The notes beneath the pieces were generated by a model. That model saw only the letters and a list, made by a program, of their open reading frames with translations, was not told the DNA's origin and ran no database searches. 64,000 bases of DNA from Pseudoflavonifractor phocaeensis (GTDB lineage Bacteria; Bacillota; Clostridia; Oscillospirales; Oscillospiraceae). Each line of letters opens with the position of its first letter. The first letter of the stretch is position 1. Below are positions 8,557-15,929 of this stretch, one piece after another. The DNA lies in assembly GCF_021531815.1 (NCBI RefSeq), contig NZ_JADYUM010000005.1, positions 103,379 to 167,378 of the forward strand, written 5' to 3'. Made by a program: the position numbers and the translations under genes.

Positions 8557-8585
8557 GTATGAAACCCCCTCGCCCGGAGATACTT
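8557..8585 (+). promoter_or_regulatory. Probable forespore (SigF/SigG-type) promoter of sigG
   Basis: GTATG (8557-8561) and GATACTT (8579-8585) are separated by 17 bases and resemble the SigG consensus (GHATR, about 17-18 bases, CATACTA-like); the overlapping GGAGATACT also fits the SigF -10 pattern. A start would fall near 8592. That leaves a leader of about 28 bases that keeps the ribosome-binding site but lacks the upstream hairpin arm. Confidence 0.5.
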
Positions 8586-8614
8586 GGAATACAGTATCTC
8601 TGGGCGGGGGGTTT
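8562..8614 (+). promoter_or_regulatory. Inverted repeat masking the sigG ribosome-binding site
   Basis: Arms 8562-8584 and 8593-8614 (about 22 bp, one bulge and one mismatch) enclose an 8-base loop. The downstream arm contains GGGCGGGGGG, the only purine-rich stretch in front of the sigG start codon. In a read-through RNA the site would be paired. It could also act as a terminator for the DUF523 gene, since four T residues follow. Confidence 0.65.
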
Positions 8615-8619
8615 TGATC

Positions 8620-9390
8620 GTGCAGCACAAGGTAGAGATCTGCGGGGTGAATACCGCCAAGCTGAAGGTCCTGAAAAGCGAGGAGACACAGGCGCTGCTG
8701 GTCCGCGCCAAGGCGGGGGACAAGCAGGCCCGGGAGGAACTGATCGCGGGAAACCTGCGGCTGGTGCTGTCGGTGATCCAGCGCTTTTCCAACCGGGGAG
8801 AGAACGCCGACGATCTGTTCCAGGTGGGGTGTATCGGCCTGATCAAAGCCATCGATAACTTTGACACCAATCTGCAGGTGAAGTTCTCCACCTACGGGGT
8901 GCCCATGATCGTGGGAGAGATCCGCCGCTACCTCCGGGACAACAGCACCATGCGGGTGTCCCGGGCCATGCGGGACACGGCCTACAAGGTCCTCCAGGCC
9001 AAGGAGGCCTACATGGCCAAGCACCAGAAGGAACCCACCGTGGAGGAGATCGCAAAACTGCTGGACCTGAAGCGGGAGGACGTTGTCTTCGCCCTGGACG
9101 CTATTTTGGAGCCGGTGTCCCTCTATGAGCCGGTTTACTCAGACAGCGGGGATACGGTGTGCGTCATGGACCAGGTGAAGGACAGCCGGAACACCGATGA
9201 GATGTGGCTGGAGCGCATCGCTTTGAAGGAGGCCGTGTCCCACCTCAGCGAGCGGGAGCGGAAGATCCTGTCCATGCGGTTCTTCCAGGGCAAGACCCAA
9301 ATGGAGGTGTCCAGTGAGATCGGGATCTCCCAGGCCCAGGTGTCCCGGCTGGAAAAAAACGCCCTGCGGCAGATCCGGAAGGAGATGTAA
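8620..9390 (+). CDS. sigG: Forespore sigma factor SigG
   Basis: A 256-residue RNA polymerase sigma factor that drives late forespore genes. The N-terminal HKVEICGVNTAKLKVL is the SigG hallmark (a B. subtilis equivalent is NKVEICGVDTSKL). Region 2 (ADDLFQVGCIGLIKAIDNFD, KFSTYGVPMIVGEIRRYLRD), region 3 and region 4 HTH (MEVSSEIGISQAQVSRLEK) are all present, and the length matches the family (about 260). GTG at 8620 is chosen from the family start and the G-rich site 9 bp upstream; TTGs at 8584 and 8614 are too far or too close. Unlike the usual spoIIGA-sigE-sigG order, it stands alone here. Confidence 0.93.
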   Translation: MQHKVEICGVNTAKLKVLKSEETQALLVRAKAGDKQAREELIAGNLRLVLSVIQRFSNRGENADDLFQVGCIGLIKAIDNFDTNLQVKFSTYGVPMIVGEIRRYLRDNSTMRVSRAMRDTAYKVLQAKEAYMAKHQKEPTVEEIAKLLDLKREDVVFALDAILEPVSLYEPVYSDSGDTVCVMDQVKDSRNTDEMWLERIALKEAVSHLSERERKILSMRFFQGKTQMEVSSEIGISQAQVSRLEKNALRQIRKEM

Positions 9391-9408
9391 CGTGGAAGCC
9401 GCGGCACG

Positions 9409-10200
9409 TCACCCCAGGGCCACGTCCAGGATCATCATGATCAGAAAACCGGCCATGACCCCCAGGGTGCCGGAGTGTCCGCCCTCACAGAGATTGGCCT
9501 CGGGGATCAGTTCCTCCACCACCACATAGAGCATGGCGCCGGCGGCAAAGGACAGCAGCCAGGGCATCAGGGGCTGAATGGAACCGACGGCCAGAACGGT
9601 GAGCAGCCCGAAGACAGGCTCCACTGTTCCGGATAAAGACCCCATGACAAAGGCGCGGCGGCGGCTCATTCCCTCCTGGCGCAGGGGCAGGGCGATGGCC
9701 GCGCCCTCCGGAAAGTTCTGGATGCCGATACCCAGGGCCAGGGCCGCGGCGGCGGTGAGCAGGGAGGGTTCTTCGTTGTAGGCGGCCAGGGCGAAGGAGA
9801 TGCCCACGGCCATCCCCTCGGGAATGTTGTGGAGGGTCACCGCCAGCACCAGCAGGGCGGTGCGCCGCCGTGAGGTCCGGCCTTCCTTCCAGTGGAAGGA
9901 TTCGGGGGTAAAATGGGGGAGCAGGTAGTCCATGGCCAACAGGAAAGCGATGCCCAGCACCGACCCGCCCGCGGCGGGGAGCCAGCCCACCATTCCCATG
10001 GCCTCCGCCTCCTCAATGGCGGGGATCAGGAGGGACCACATGCTGGCGGCGATCATCACCCCGGCGGCAAAGCCCAGCAGAAGCCGGTGAAGGGTGGGGG
10101 AGGCGTGGCTGCGGAAAAGAAAGACCATAGAAGCCCCCAGCGCGGTCATCAGGAAGGTGAACCCGGTGCCGCCGGCGGCCCAAAGAAGTGCCTGCGTCAT
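9409..10200 (-). CDS. ZIP-family zinc/metal transporter
   Basis: A 263-residue membrane protein of the ZIP family (ZupT/GufA-like), importing zinc or other divalent metals. The signature metal-site helices are visible: TLHNIPEGMAVG in helix 4 and GIQNFPEGAAIALPL in helix 5, with a short His-poor loop before them. ATG at 10200 is chosen because AAAGG lies 9 bp upstream; an in-frame ATG at 10209 touches that site. It converges with sigG, leaving only 18 bp between the stops. A phosphate transporter follows upstream on the same strand. Confidence 0.88.
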   Translation of the reverse strand: MTQALLWAAGGTGFTFLMTALGASMVFLFRSHASPTLHRLLLGFAAGVMIAASMWSLLIPAIEEAEAMGMVGWLPAAGGSVLGIAFLLAMDYLLPHFTPESFHWKEGRTSRRRTALLVLAVTLHNIPEGMAVGISFALAAYNEEPSLLTAAAALALGIGIQNFPEGAAIALPLRQEGMSRRRAFVMGSLSGTVEPVFGLLTVLAVGSIQPLMPWLLSFAAGAMLYVVVEELIPEANLCEGGHSGTLGVMAGFLIMMILDVALG

Positions 10201-10385
10201 ATTGTACATCCTTTCTGGACGGTAACGGTGCCGCGGGCGGCCGATCCGCCTATGCGGCTGTGTCCAGATTAGGCTATGACGGGGCGGGAGAAGGTGTGCG
10301 CGTTCCGGAGGAATGGTTCTGTCAGGAGGTGGGCCAACCCCGCCGTTTGGTCAGAGGGACCTAGGGGGCTCCACCAGCACAACGG

Positions 10386-11423
10386 TCAGGGGAGAAGCAG
10401 GGCCAGATACAGCCGGCTCATCCAGTAGCCGATGGCCATACACCCCGGGAAGGTGAGCACCCAGGCCAGGGCCACCTGTCCCGCCACACGCCAGTCCACA
10501 GCTGTTCCCGCCCCCCGGCCGACCCCCAGCAGGGCGGCGGTGCGGGTGTGGGTGGTGGAGACGGGGAGGCCCAGGGCGGTGGCGGCCAGCAGGCACAGGA
10601 CGCTGCCAAGGTCGGCGGCCAGACCTTCCCGGGGACCCAGAGTCACCATTTCCCGTCCCACCTTGTCGATGATGCGCCGTCCGCCCATCAGGGTGCCCAG
10701 TGCCATGAACAGGGCGCACAGCACCATGAGCCAGAGAGGGATGGGGAAGGTCTGTTCATCCCCCCGCCCCTGGGCCAGGGCAGTCCCCAGGAGGAAGACC
10801 CCTAAAAACTTTTGCCCGTCCTGGGCACCGTGGAGAAAGGCGGCCCCCGCTGCTCCTGGGATTTGAGCGGCAAGGAATGTAGAGCTTTTCCACTTTACAT
10901 GAAAAAGGGCGTGTTCCGTCCTGCTGCCCGCCCAAAATCCGGCTGCGGCGGACAGAACCAGCCCTGCCAGCACCTTGGCCCAACAGCCCCAGCGAATACA
11001 GGACAGGCTGCCCTCCAGGGCCACCGCCGCGCCGGACAGTCCGGACACAAGGGCGTGGCTCTCGCTGGTGGGGATGCCGAACCGCCAGGCCAGCCCCGCC
11101 CACAGGACGATGGCCGACATGGCGGCGCACAGGGCGGTGAGGGCGGCCCGGGGCCCGCCGCCGAACAGGGCGATGGAGTAGACCGTCTCCGCCACCGAGG
11201 CGTAGACCGACGTGACGCACAGCACGCCGAGAAAATTGCAGACAGCCGCCAGTAGTACCGCCCGCCGGAAGGGGAGGGCTCCGGTGACCACCGCCCCGGC
11301 GATGGCGTTGGGGGCGTCGGTCCAGCCGTTGACCAGCAGGACGGCCAGACACAGCAGAAACGTGACGGCCAGAGCCGGATTTTTCACCGCTTCTGCCAGA
11401 AAATGGGCAAAGGAAAGGGGCAT
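10386..11423 (-). CDS. PiT-family inorganic phosphate transporter
   Basis: A 345-residue Na+/H+-coupled phosphate permease. The two family signatures are present: NGWTDAPNAIAGAVVTGAL near the start and GIPTSESHALVSGLSGAAV, with the second copy LGLPVSTTHTRTAALLGVG late in the protein. About ten hydrophobic helices are visible. ATG at 11423 follows GGAGGTGG; the upstream in-frame ATG at 11444 lacks a site. There is no PhoU-like gene beside it, although PiT genes in Clostridia often pair with one. Confidence 0.88.
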   Translation of the reverse strand: MPLSFAHFLAEAVKNPALAVTFLLCLAVLLVNGWTDAPNAIAGAVVTGALPFRRAVLLAAVCNFLGVLCVTSVYASVAETVYSIALFGGGPRAALTALCAAMSAIVLWAGLAWRFGIPTSESHALVSGLSGAAVALEGSLSCIRWGCWAKVLAGLVLSAAAGFWAGSRTEHALFHVKWKSSTFLAAQIPGAAGAAFLHGAQDGQKFLGVFLLGTALAQGRGDEQTFPIPLWLMVLCALFMALGTLMGGRRIIDKVGREMVTLGPREGLAADLGSVLCLLAATALGLPVSTTHTRTAALLGVGRGAGTAVDWRVAGQVALAWVLTFPGCMAIGYWMSRLYLALLLP

Positions 11424-11450
11424 GGAACCACCTCCATGCCCCAATTTATG

Positions 11451-12704
11451 TCACGGCTCCTCCAGGTATGACCGGCTCCCGCCGGGGGGAGGCGCGTGGC
11501 GGTCCTCCCCCGGGTCCCGGGGTGCGGAGGCGGGGGCGATGGCCCCCTTGCCGTACTTGGCCCGAATGGAGTCCAGCGCCCCTTCCAGCTTTTCCAGCCG
11601 TTCCCGCTTCCGCTCCAGGGGGCCGGACAACAGGTCCAGTTGGGCCGCCGCCTCCTCCTCGGGCACCAGATAGAGGGCGGTCACCGTCAGCGCCCGGACC
11701 GGGTGGTCCATATTCCAGCAGCTCTCCGCCAGCTCCATGGCGGTCTGGGCGATCTCACGGCCCAGGTAAGTGGGAGAATCCAGCCGCTGCTGGCGGCTCA
11801 GGTCCCGGAAATCCGGGTCCCTAATGGCAAGGGAAACACCTTGACATTTCATGTGCTGCAACCGCAGGCGGGTCCCGACCTGGTCGGCCAGCTGGGTGAC
11901 GCCGGCCCGGATCTCCTCCCGGCCTTGGAGGTTTCGGGGAAAGGTGAGGCCATTGCCCACCGACTTGGGCGGAGTGTGCTGGGTGGCGGGAGCCACGGGG
12001 GAACGGTCCAGGCCGTTGGCGAAATCGTGGAGCTGGACCCCGTTTTTGCCCAGCAGGGTGAACAGGGACTCCCGGTCGAACCGGGCCAGGTCCCCGATGG
12101 TGCGGATGTTGAATTTTTGGAAGGTCTGGGCCGCCGCACGGCCCACATAGAGCAGGTCGGTGACGGGGAGGGGCCAGACGATCTGCTTGAAATTTTCCCG
12201 GGAAATGACCGTGGTGGCGTCTGGCTTTTTGTAGTCGCTGCCCAGCTTGGCGAAGACCTTGTTGAAGGACACCCCCACTGAGATGGTCAGCCCCAGCTCG
12301 CAGCGCAGCCGCTCCCGGAGCCGGTCAGCCAAGGCCCTGGCGTCTCCGCCGAACAGGTGAAGGGTGCCGGTGAGGTCCAGCCAGCTCTCGTCGATGCCGA
12401 AGGGCTCCACCAGGTCGGTGTACTCCTGGTAGATGTGGTTGACCAGGCGGGAGAATTCCCGGTACTTGTGGTGGTGGGCAGGGAGGAGGACCAGCTCGGG
12501 GCACTTTTTCCGGGCCTGCCAAATGGTTTCGGCGGTTTTGACGCCGAAGGCCTTGGCGGGCTCGTTCTTGGCTAGGATGATGCCGTGGCGGCTGTCCGGA
12601 TCGCCGCATACCGCCACCGGGAGGTGGCGCAGCTCTGGGTGGTCCAGCAGTTCCACCGAGGCATAAAAGCTGTTCAGATCGCAGTGAAAAATGACCCGCT
12701 CCAC
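11451..12704 (-). CDS. dinB: Y-family DNA polymerase IV
   Basis: A 417-residue translesion DNA polymerase. The palm motifs are present: IFHCDLNSFYASVE at the start (catalytic Asp), DESWLDLTG (catalytic Asp-Glu) and SVGVSFNKVFAKLGSDYKKP. Fingers, thumb HhH (IRTIGDLARFD) and little-finger regions follow. The tail (last ~30 residues) is Pro/Gly-rich and lacks a clear beta-clamp peptide. GTG at 12704 follows AAAGGAGGTGAG. The promoter carries an SOS box overlapping its -35, so expression is expected to be damage-inducible. Confidence 0.93.
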   Translation of the reverse strand: MERVIFHCDLNSFYASVELLDHPELRHLPVAVCGDPDSRHGIILAKNEPAKAFGVKTAETIWQARKKCPELVLLPAHHHKYREFSRLVNHIYQEYTDLVEPFGIDESWLDLTGTLHLFGGDARALADRLRERLRCELGLTISVGVSFNKVFAKLGSDYKKPDATTVISRENFKQIVWPLPVTDLLYVGRAAAQTFQKFNIRTIGDLARFDRESLFTLLGKNGVQLHDFANGLDRSPVAPATQHTPPKSVGNGLTFPRNLQGREEIRAGVTQLADQVGTRLRLQHMKCQGVSLAIRDPDFRDLSRQQRLDSPTYLGREIAQTAMELAESCWNMDHPVRALTVTALYLVPEEEAAAQLDLLSGPLERKRERLEKLEGALDSIRAKYGKGAIAPASAPRDPGEDRHAPPPGGSRSYLEEP

Positions 12705-12726
12705 CGGGCTCACCTCCTTTGACCCT

Positions 12727-12755
12727 ATTATACCCCACCTCCACAGAAAAGTCAA
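12727..12755 (-). promoter_or_regulatory. Sigma-A promoter of dinB
   Basis: On the minus strand TTGACT (12755-12750) and TATAAT (12732-12727) are separated by exactly 17 bases, an almost consensus promoter just upstream of the dinB ribosome-binding site. Confidence 0.85.
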
Positions 12756-12765
12756 ACAAATGTTC
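12754..12765 (-). promoter_or_regulatory. LexA (SOS) box at dinB
   Basis: GAACATTTGTTT on the minus strand matches the Firmicutes LexA operator pattern GAAC-N4-GTTC with one mismatch, and overlaps the first bases of the dinB -35 element, an ideal place for repression. Confidence 0.7.
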
Positions 12766-12784
12766 TAAATTAGAAGAAATAGGA

Positions 12785-12813
12785 AAGAGGCTCCCCGGGA
12801 AGGAGAGCCTCTT
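12785..12813 (-). terminator. Terminator of the GntR/ABC operon
   Basis: A 9-bp stem AAGAGGCTC / GAGCCTCTT lies 8 bases beyond the last gene of the minus-strand operon, with a pyrimidine-rich tail on that strand. Confidence 0.6.
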
Positions 12814-12820
12814 GCGCGGT

Positions 12821-13555
12821 CTAATTCTTCACCACTGCGTGGAGCAGGGACCATATGGACCACAGGAGCGCCGCCAGGAGAAAGAGCCCCAGCAGGGGGA
12901 ACAGCCAGTCCACAATGGTGTACTGTTTCCAGGGCAGGAGCTGGGGCGCGAAGCAGACCAGCAACCAGGCGGCCCAGAATATCCACAAGGACTTGCCGCC
13001 GAACCGTTGGAGCATCGCTCCGATGATGATGCCAAATGCCATGCAGCCCAGGGCGATGAGGGGGAACCACCACCAGGCCAGGGCGAAGTCCTCAATGAAC
13101 AATTGCTTGGCCCGGAGGGCGGCCTCTCCGGAGGACCAGCCGATTACGGGAATGGGGGGAATGTCGTCCATCACAATATACTCCCGGGCAGACAGCCAGA
13201 GCCAGAATCGGGGGGCGAAGAACCGTTCCAGAACTGCCAACAGAGCGGCCAGCCCCATGGAAAACAGGGACAGGAAGCCTGTTACGCCCAAGGTCAGCCC
13301 TAACGCATGCAGCCGGGTCCGGCCGAAGCGGAGGGCCTGGTCGAAGGTGACCGCCACATGGGCCGCGGACACAAACAGAATTAGGATGCCTGCCGTGATG
13401 GGCAGCAGGACGCCGGACAGGAGCAGGCTGGAACCCTCGCCGGAGAAGCGCACCGCGATGGCGGTGATGATGTGGAGGAGCAGGAAGACTCCGCCCACCA
13501 CGCCGCCGCACAGCAGCAGATCGTCGGCGTTGAGCCGGATGAGTTTTTTCAGCAT
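12821..13555 (-). CDS. ABC-type permease-like membrane protein (second of two)
   Basis: A 244-residue protein with about six hydrophobic segments and no recognisable enzyme motif. It is the fourth gene of a GntR-ATPase-permease-permease unit, so it is probably one membrane half of the transporter. The ATG at 13555 begins MLKKLIRLNADDLLLCGG; a longer frame upstream is an artefact of the neighbouring gene. Only 5 bp separate it from the previous gene. In the analogous YtrABCDEF system of Bacillus the permeases are also poorly conserved. The substrate is unknown. Confidence 0.7.
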   Translation of the reverse strand: MLKKLIRLNADDLLLCGGVVGGVFLLLHIITAIAVRFSGEGSSLLLSGVLLPITAGILILFVSAAHVAVTFDQALRFGRTRLHALGLTLGVTGFLSLFSMGLAALLAVLERFFAPRFWLWLSAREYIVMDDIPPIPVIGWSSGEAALRAKQLFIEDFALAWWWFPLIALGCMAFGIIIGAMLQRFGGKSLWIFWAAWLLVCFAPQLLPWKQYTIVDWLFPLLGLFLLAALLWSIWSLLHAVVKN

Positions 13556-13560
13556 AGGAC

Positions 13561-14226
13561 TCACCTCACAATATAGCGGTTTACCGTCCGCCAGATCAGA
13601 AGCTCGCATACCGCGGTCACCGCCACCGCACCACAGGTGAGGGCGGCGGCCACCAGCGAGCCTGGGGTACCGGGCCGGGCGTCCGCAAAAAGCAGCAGCA
13701 CCGTGGTGGCCGCGATTCCGCCCAATATGGCCAGGACCATGACCACAATGCCCCAGGCCCGGGAGCGTGTATAAAGCAGCCCGCACAGACAGCCCAGCGC
13801 CATGATGGTCAGGCAGGCCAGGGGATACCGCCAGTTGTTCAGCCCGCCCAAGGACATGAGGAAGCTCCACCGGTCCACGCTGGTCCAGCCGAACAGGTCG
13901 GGGATGGCGGACATTACCGCCTGGAGGGCCCAGCTTACCCCGGCGTACAGCAGCAGAATGAGCTGGAGGGCCAGGAAGTAGTCCCGCCGGCGGGCGCCGG
14001 AGGACAGGGCCAGGTTCAAATCGCTGGTGCACAGGCCATAGGTATAGAGGAACAGCATGAGGAGGGTCAGCAGGGGGAAGCATCCGAAGTAGGTCCGAAA
14101 GATGTTGTTGGCCCCCTGGGGCACCCCGGTGAGGCAGGCCCCGGCGGTGACGATGGCCGCGAAGGCCAGCATGGCGCCCAGGCTGACCCAGGCGGACCAG
14201 AGCAGGAATTTCAACGATCTGACCAT
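13561..14226 (-). CDS. ABC-type permease-like membrane protein (first of two)
   Basis: A 221-residue polytopic membrane protein (about six helices), starting MVRSLKFLLWSAWVSLGAML. It is encoded 12 bp after the ATPase gene and 5 bp before a second membrane protein, so the two probably form the transmembrane part of one exporter. AAGGGGG precedes the ATG. The Ser-Ser-Gly-Ala-Arg-Arg-Arg motif in a cytoplasmic loop is seen in ABC-2-type permeases that touch the ATPase. Confidence 0.7.
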   Translation of the reverse strand: MVRSLKFLLWSAWVSLGAMLAFAAIVTAGACLTGVPQGANNIFRTYFGCFPLLTLLMLFLYTYGLCTSDLNLALSSGARRRDYFLALQLILLLYAGVSWALQAVMSAIPDLFGWTSVDRWSFLMSLGGLNNWRYPLACLTIMALGCLCGLLYTRSRAWGIVVMVLAILGGIAATTVLLLFADARPGTPGSLVAAALTCGAVAVTAVCELLIWRTVNRYIVR

Positions 14227-14238
14227 GCCGCCGCCCCC

Positions 14239-15126
14239 TTACTGGGCGTCTCCGTGGCCGCAGAGGGCCACAAAGACGTTTTGCAGGTTCATGGGGGACA
14301 CGTCAACGTCGGCGGAGAGCGCCGCTTCCAACTTGACCCCGCCGCCCCGGACGGCCGCGGTCTTGTGCCGGCCCATCTGCTGGACGGACAGCACCTCCAG
14401 TCCCCGGCACACCTGGTCCACAATATCCTCCCGGCCGGAGATGTAGTGGAACTGGCCGATGAGATCTTCCGTGGGGCTGTTTTCCAGGATGCGGCCCTCG
14501 TCCAGAATGATGACCTGCTCGAAGACGGATGCGGCCTCCTCAATGATGTGGGTGGAGACGATAAAGGTCCGGTTGGTCTGGGCGTAGTCCTCCAGCAGCA
14601 GCTGGTAGAATCGCTCCCGCATGACCACGTCCAGTCCCGCCGCCGGCTCGTCCAGAATGGTGATGGGGGCGCGGCTGGCCAGGGCGATGAGGATGGTCAC
14701 CATGGACATCTGGCCCTTGGACAGCTGGCAGATCTTTTTCTTGGGCTCCAGCTTGAACCCGGCCAGCAGCTGGTCCGCGTATTCCTGGTCCCAGTTGGGG
14801 TAGTAGATGGCGGCGGACTTTAAGTAGTGCTTGACTTTCAGGTTATTTGGACCGGTGAACAGGGTGGGCTGGAGCTCCCGGGAGAAGCAGATGTGGTCCA
14901 GGGCCGCCTGGTTCTCCCACACGGGCTGTCCGCCATAGGTGACGGTGCCGCTGTCCAGGGTATTCTGGGCGGTGAGGATGCCCAGTAGGGTGGTCTTGCC
15001 CGCTCCGTTGCGGCCGATGAGACCGTAGATCTTCCCCGGCTGGATGGTCAGGTCCAGATCGTGGAGCACCTCTTTTTTGCCGTAGGACTTGCACACGCCC
15101 TCGGCCTTTAAAACATCAGGATTCAT
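14239..15126 (-). CDS. ABC transporter ATP-binding protein (YtrB-like)
   Basis: A 295-residue ATPase. Walker A is GRNGAGKTT, the signature is an atypical LSKGQMS, Walker B is ITILDEPAAGLD, and the switch His is in STHIIEEA. About 80 C-terminal residues extend beyond the nucleotide-binding domain. The start codon overlaps the GntR stop as ATGA, so translation is probably coupled. With a YtrA-type repressor and two permeases it forms an exporter of the kind induced by cell-wall antibiotics in Bacillus; that role is inferred from layout only. Confidence 0.88.
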   Translation of the reverse strand: MNPDVLKAEGVCKSYGKKEVLHDLDLTIQPGKIYGLIGRNGAGKTTLLGILTAQNTLDSGTVTYGGQPVWENQAALDHICFSRELQPTLFTGPNNLKVKHYLKSAAIYYPNWDQEYADQLLAGFKLEPKKKICQLSKGQMSMVTILIALASRAPITILDEPAAGLDVVMRERFYQLLLEDYAQTNRTFIVSTHIIEEAASVFEQVIILDEGRILENSPTEDLIGQFHYISGREDIVDQVCRGLEVLSVQQMGRHKTAAVRGGGVKLEAALSADVDVSPMNLQNVFVALCGHGDAQ

Positions 15127-15503
15127 TTCTCTTCTCCTTCCTCAATGGCCTTCCGGACCATTGTCAGCAGTTCTTCCCCCGAGAGGGACAGGGAGGCCCC
15201 CTCTTTTACCATGGGTTTGATATATTCGTCGTAAAATGCGGATTTCCGCTTGTTCCGCAGAGCCTGTTCCGCGCCCGACGCCACAAACATGCCGATGCCG
15301 CGCTTTTTGTAGAGGATGCCGTCGGCCACCAGCAAATTGATGCCCTTGGCCGCTGTGGCCGGATTGATGTGGTAGACCCGGGCCAGCTCGTTGGTGGAGG
15401 GGACCTGTTCTTCTTCCCGGTAGATCCCGCGGAGAATGTCGTCCTCCAGCATCTGGGCGATCTGCAAATAGATCAGGGACTGGTCGTTCAGGGTACCGCG
15501 CAT
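15123..15503 (-). CDS. GntR-family transcriptional repressor (YtrA subfamily)
   Basis: A 126-residue regulator with an N-terminal winged helix (IYLQIAQMLEDDILRGIYRE, VPSTNELARVYHINPATAAKGINLL) and a short C-terminal helix pair, as in the YtrA subfamily, which lacks a large ligand domain. ATG at 15503 is preferred because GGAAGG lies 8 bp upstream; a GTG at 15512 lies inside that site. It heads the operon, and a perfect inverted repeat in its promoter is its likely autoregulatory site. Confidence 0.88.
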   Translation of the reverse strand: MRGTLNDQSLIYLQIAQMLEDDILRGIYREEEQVPSTNELARVYHINPATAAKGINLLVADGILYKKRGIGMFVASGAEQALRNKRKSAFYDEYIKPMVKEGASLSLSGEELLTMVRKAIEEGEEK

Positions 15504-15527
15504 ACGCCTCACCTTCCAGAGTTCATA

Positions 15528-15551
15528 GGTTAATTACTTGTGTAATTAACC
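15528..15551 (-). promoter_or_regulatory. YtrA-type operator
   Basis: A perfect 10-bp inverted repeat GGTTAATTAC-N4-GTAATTAACC lies at the -10/start region of the GntR operon promoter. Its size, AT-rich arms and 4-base spacer match operators described for YtrA-type GntR repressors. Confidence 0.75.
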
Positions 15552-15577
15552 ATACAACAAATGAACGCGGATGTCAA
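15549..15577 (-). promoter_or_regulatory. Promoter of the GntR/ABC operon
   Basis: On the minus strand TTGACA (15577-15572), 17 bases, then TATGGT (15554-15549). The operator begins inside the -10 box, which suits repression by blocking RNA polymerase. Confidence 0.75.
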
Positions 15578-15783
15578 GAGAAAAATAAAATTCAGCGGGG
15601 CGGGACGCGGCACAGGTTCAGCGGCCCGTTCCGCGTCGAATATTTCCTCCCGGAAGCAGCAGAATAAGACGGCGGCGGAGCCTCCGGCAGAATATCCGGA
15701 GGCGCTTTCTGTCCTGAAATTCCCAGTGTGAAAAGTGGAACAAGAGGCCGAGTAAAATTCCGCGAAAATTTTGGGGAAAATGA

Positions 15784-15812
15784 TTGACAATTGGGGGGTA
15801 AACAGATATAGT
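15784..15812 (+). promoter_or_regulatory. Promoter of potABCD
   Basis: TTGACA (15784-15789), 17 bases, TATAGT (15807-15812). It leaves a leader of about 110 bases before potA; I see no recognisable riboswitch in it. Confidence 0.75.
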
Positions 15813-15929
15813 GTATCTCGCTATCCGTGAAAGCCCGGCCCCCCGGATGTCCATAGAGCAGGACACCGAACCGGGCGAATAAATCGAGGGAGCTGACAAG
15901 GTAAAACACACAGAAATGGGGGAGGATAC

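Larger units (their letters stand above)
15504..15929. other. Divergent promoter region between the GntR operon and potABCD
   Basis: A 426-bp gap holding the minus-strand GntR promoter and operator (15528-15577) and the plus-strand pot promoter (15784-15812). An isolated 8-bp GC-rich hairpin GCCTCCGG/CCGGAGGC (15680-15703) lies between them. I see no gene in it. Confidence 0.7.

Noticed and set aside
15813..15929. Riboswitch in the potABCD leader
   Set aside because: The leader is about 110 bases but shows no conserved riboswitch core that I can recognise.
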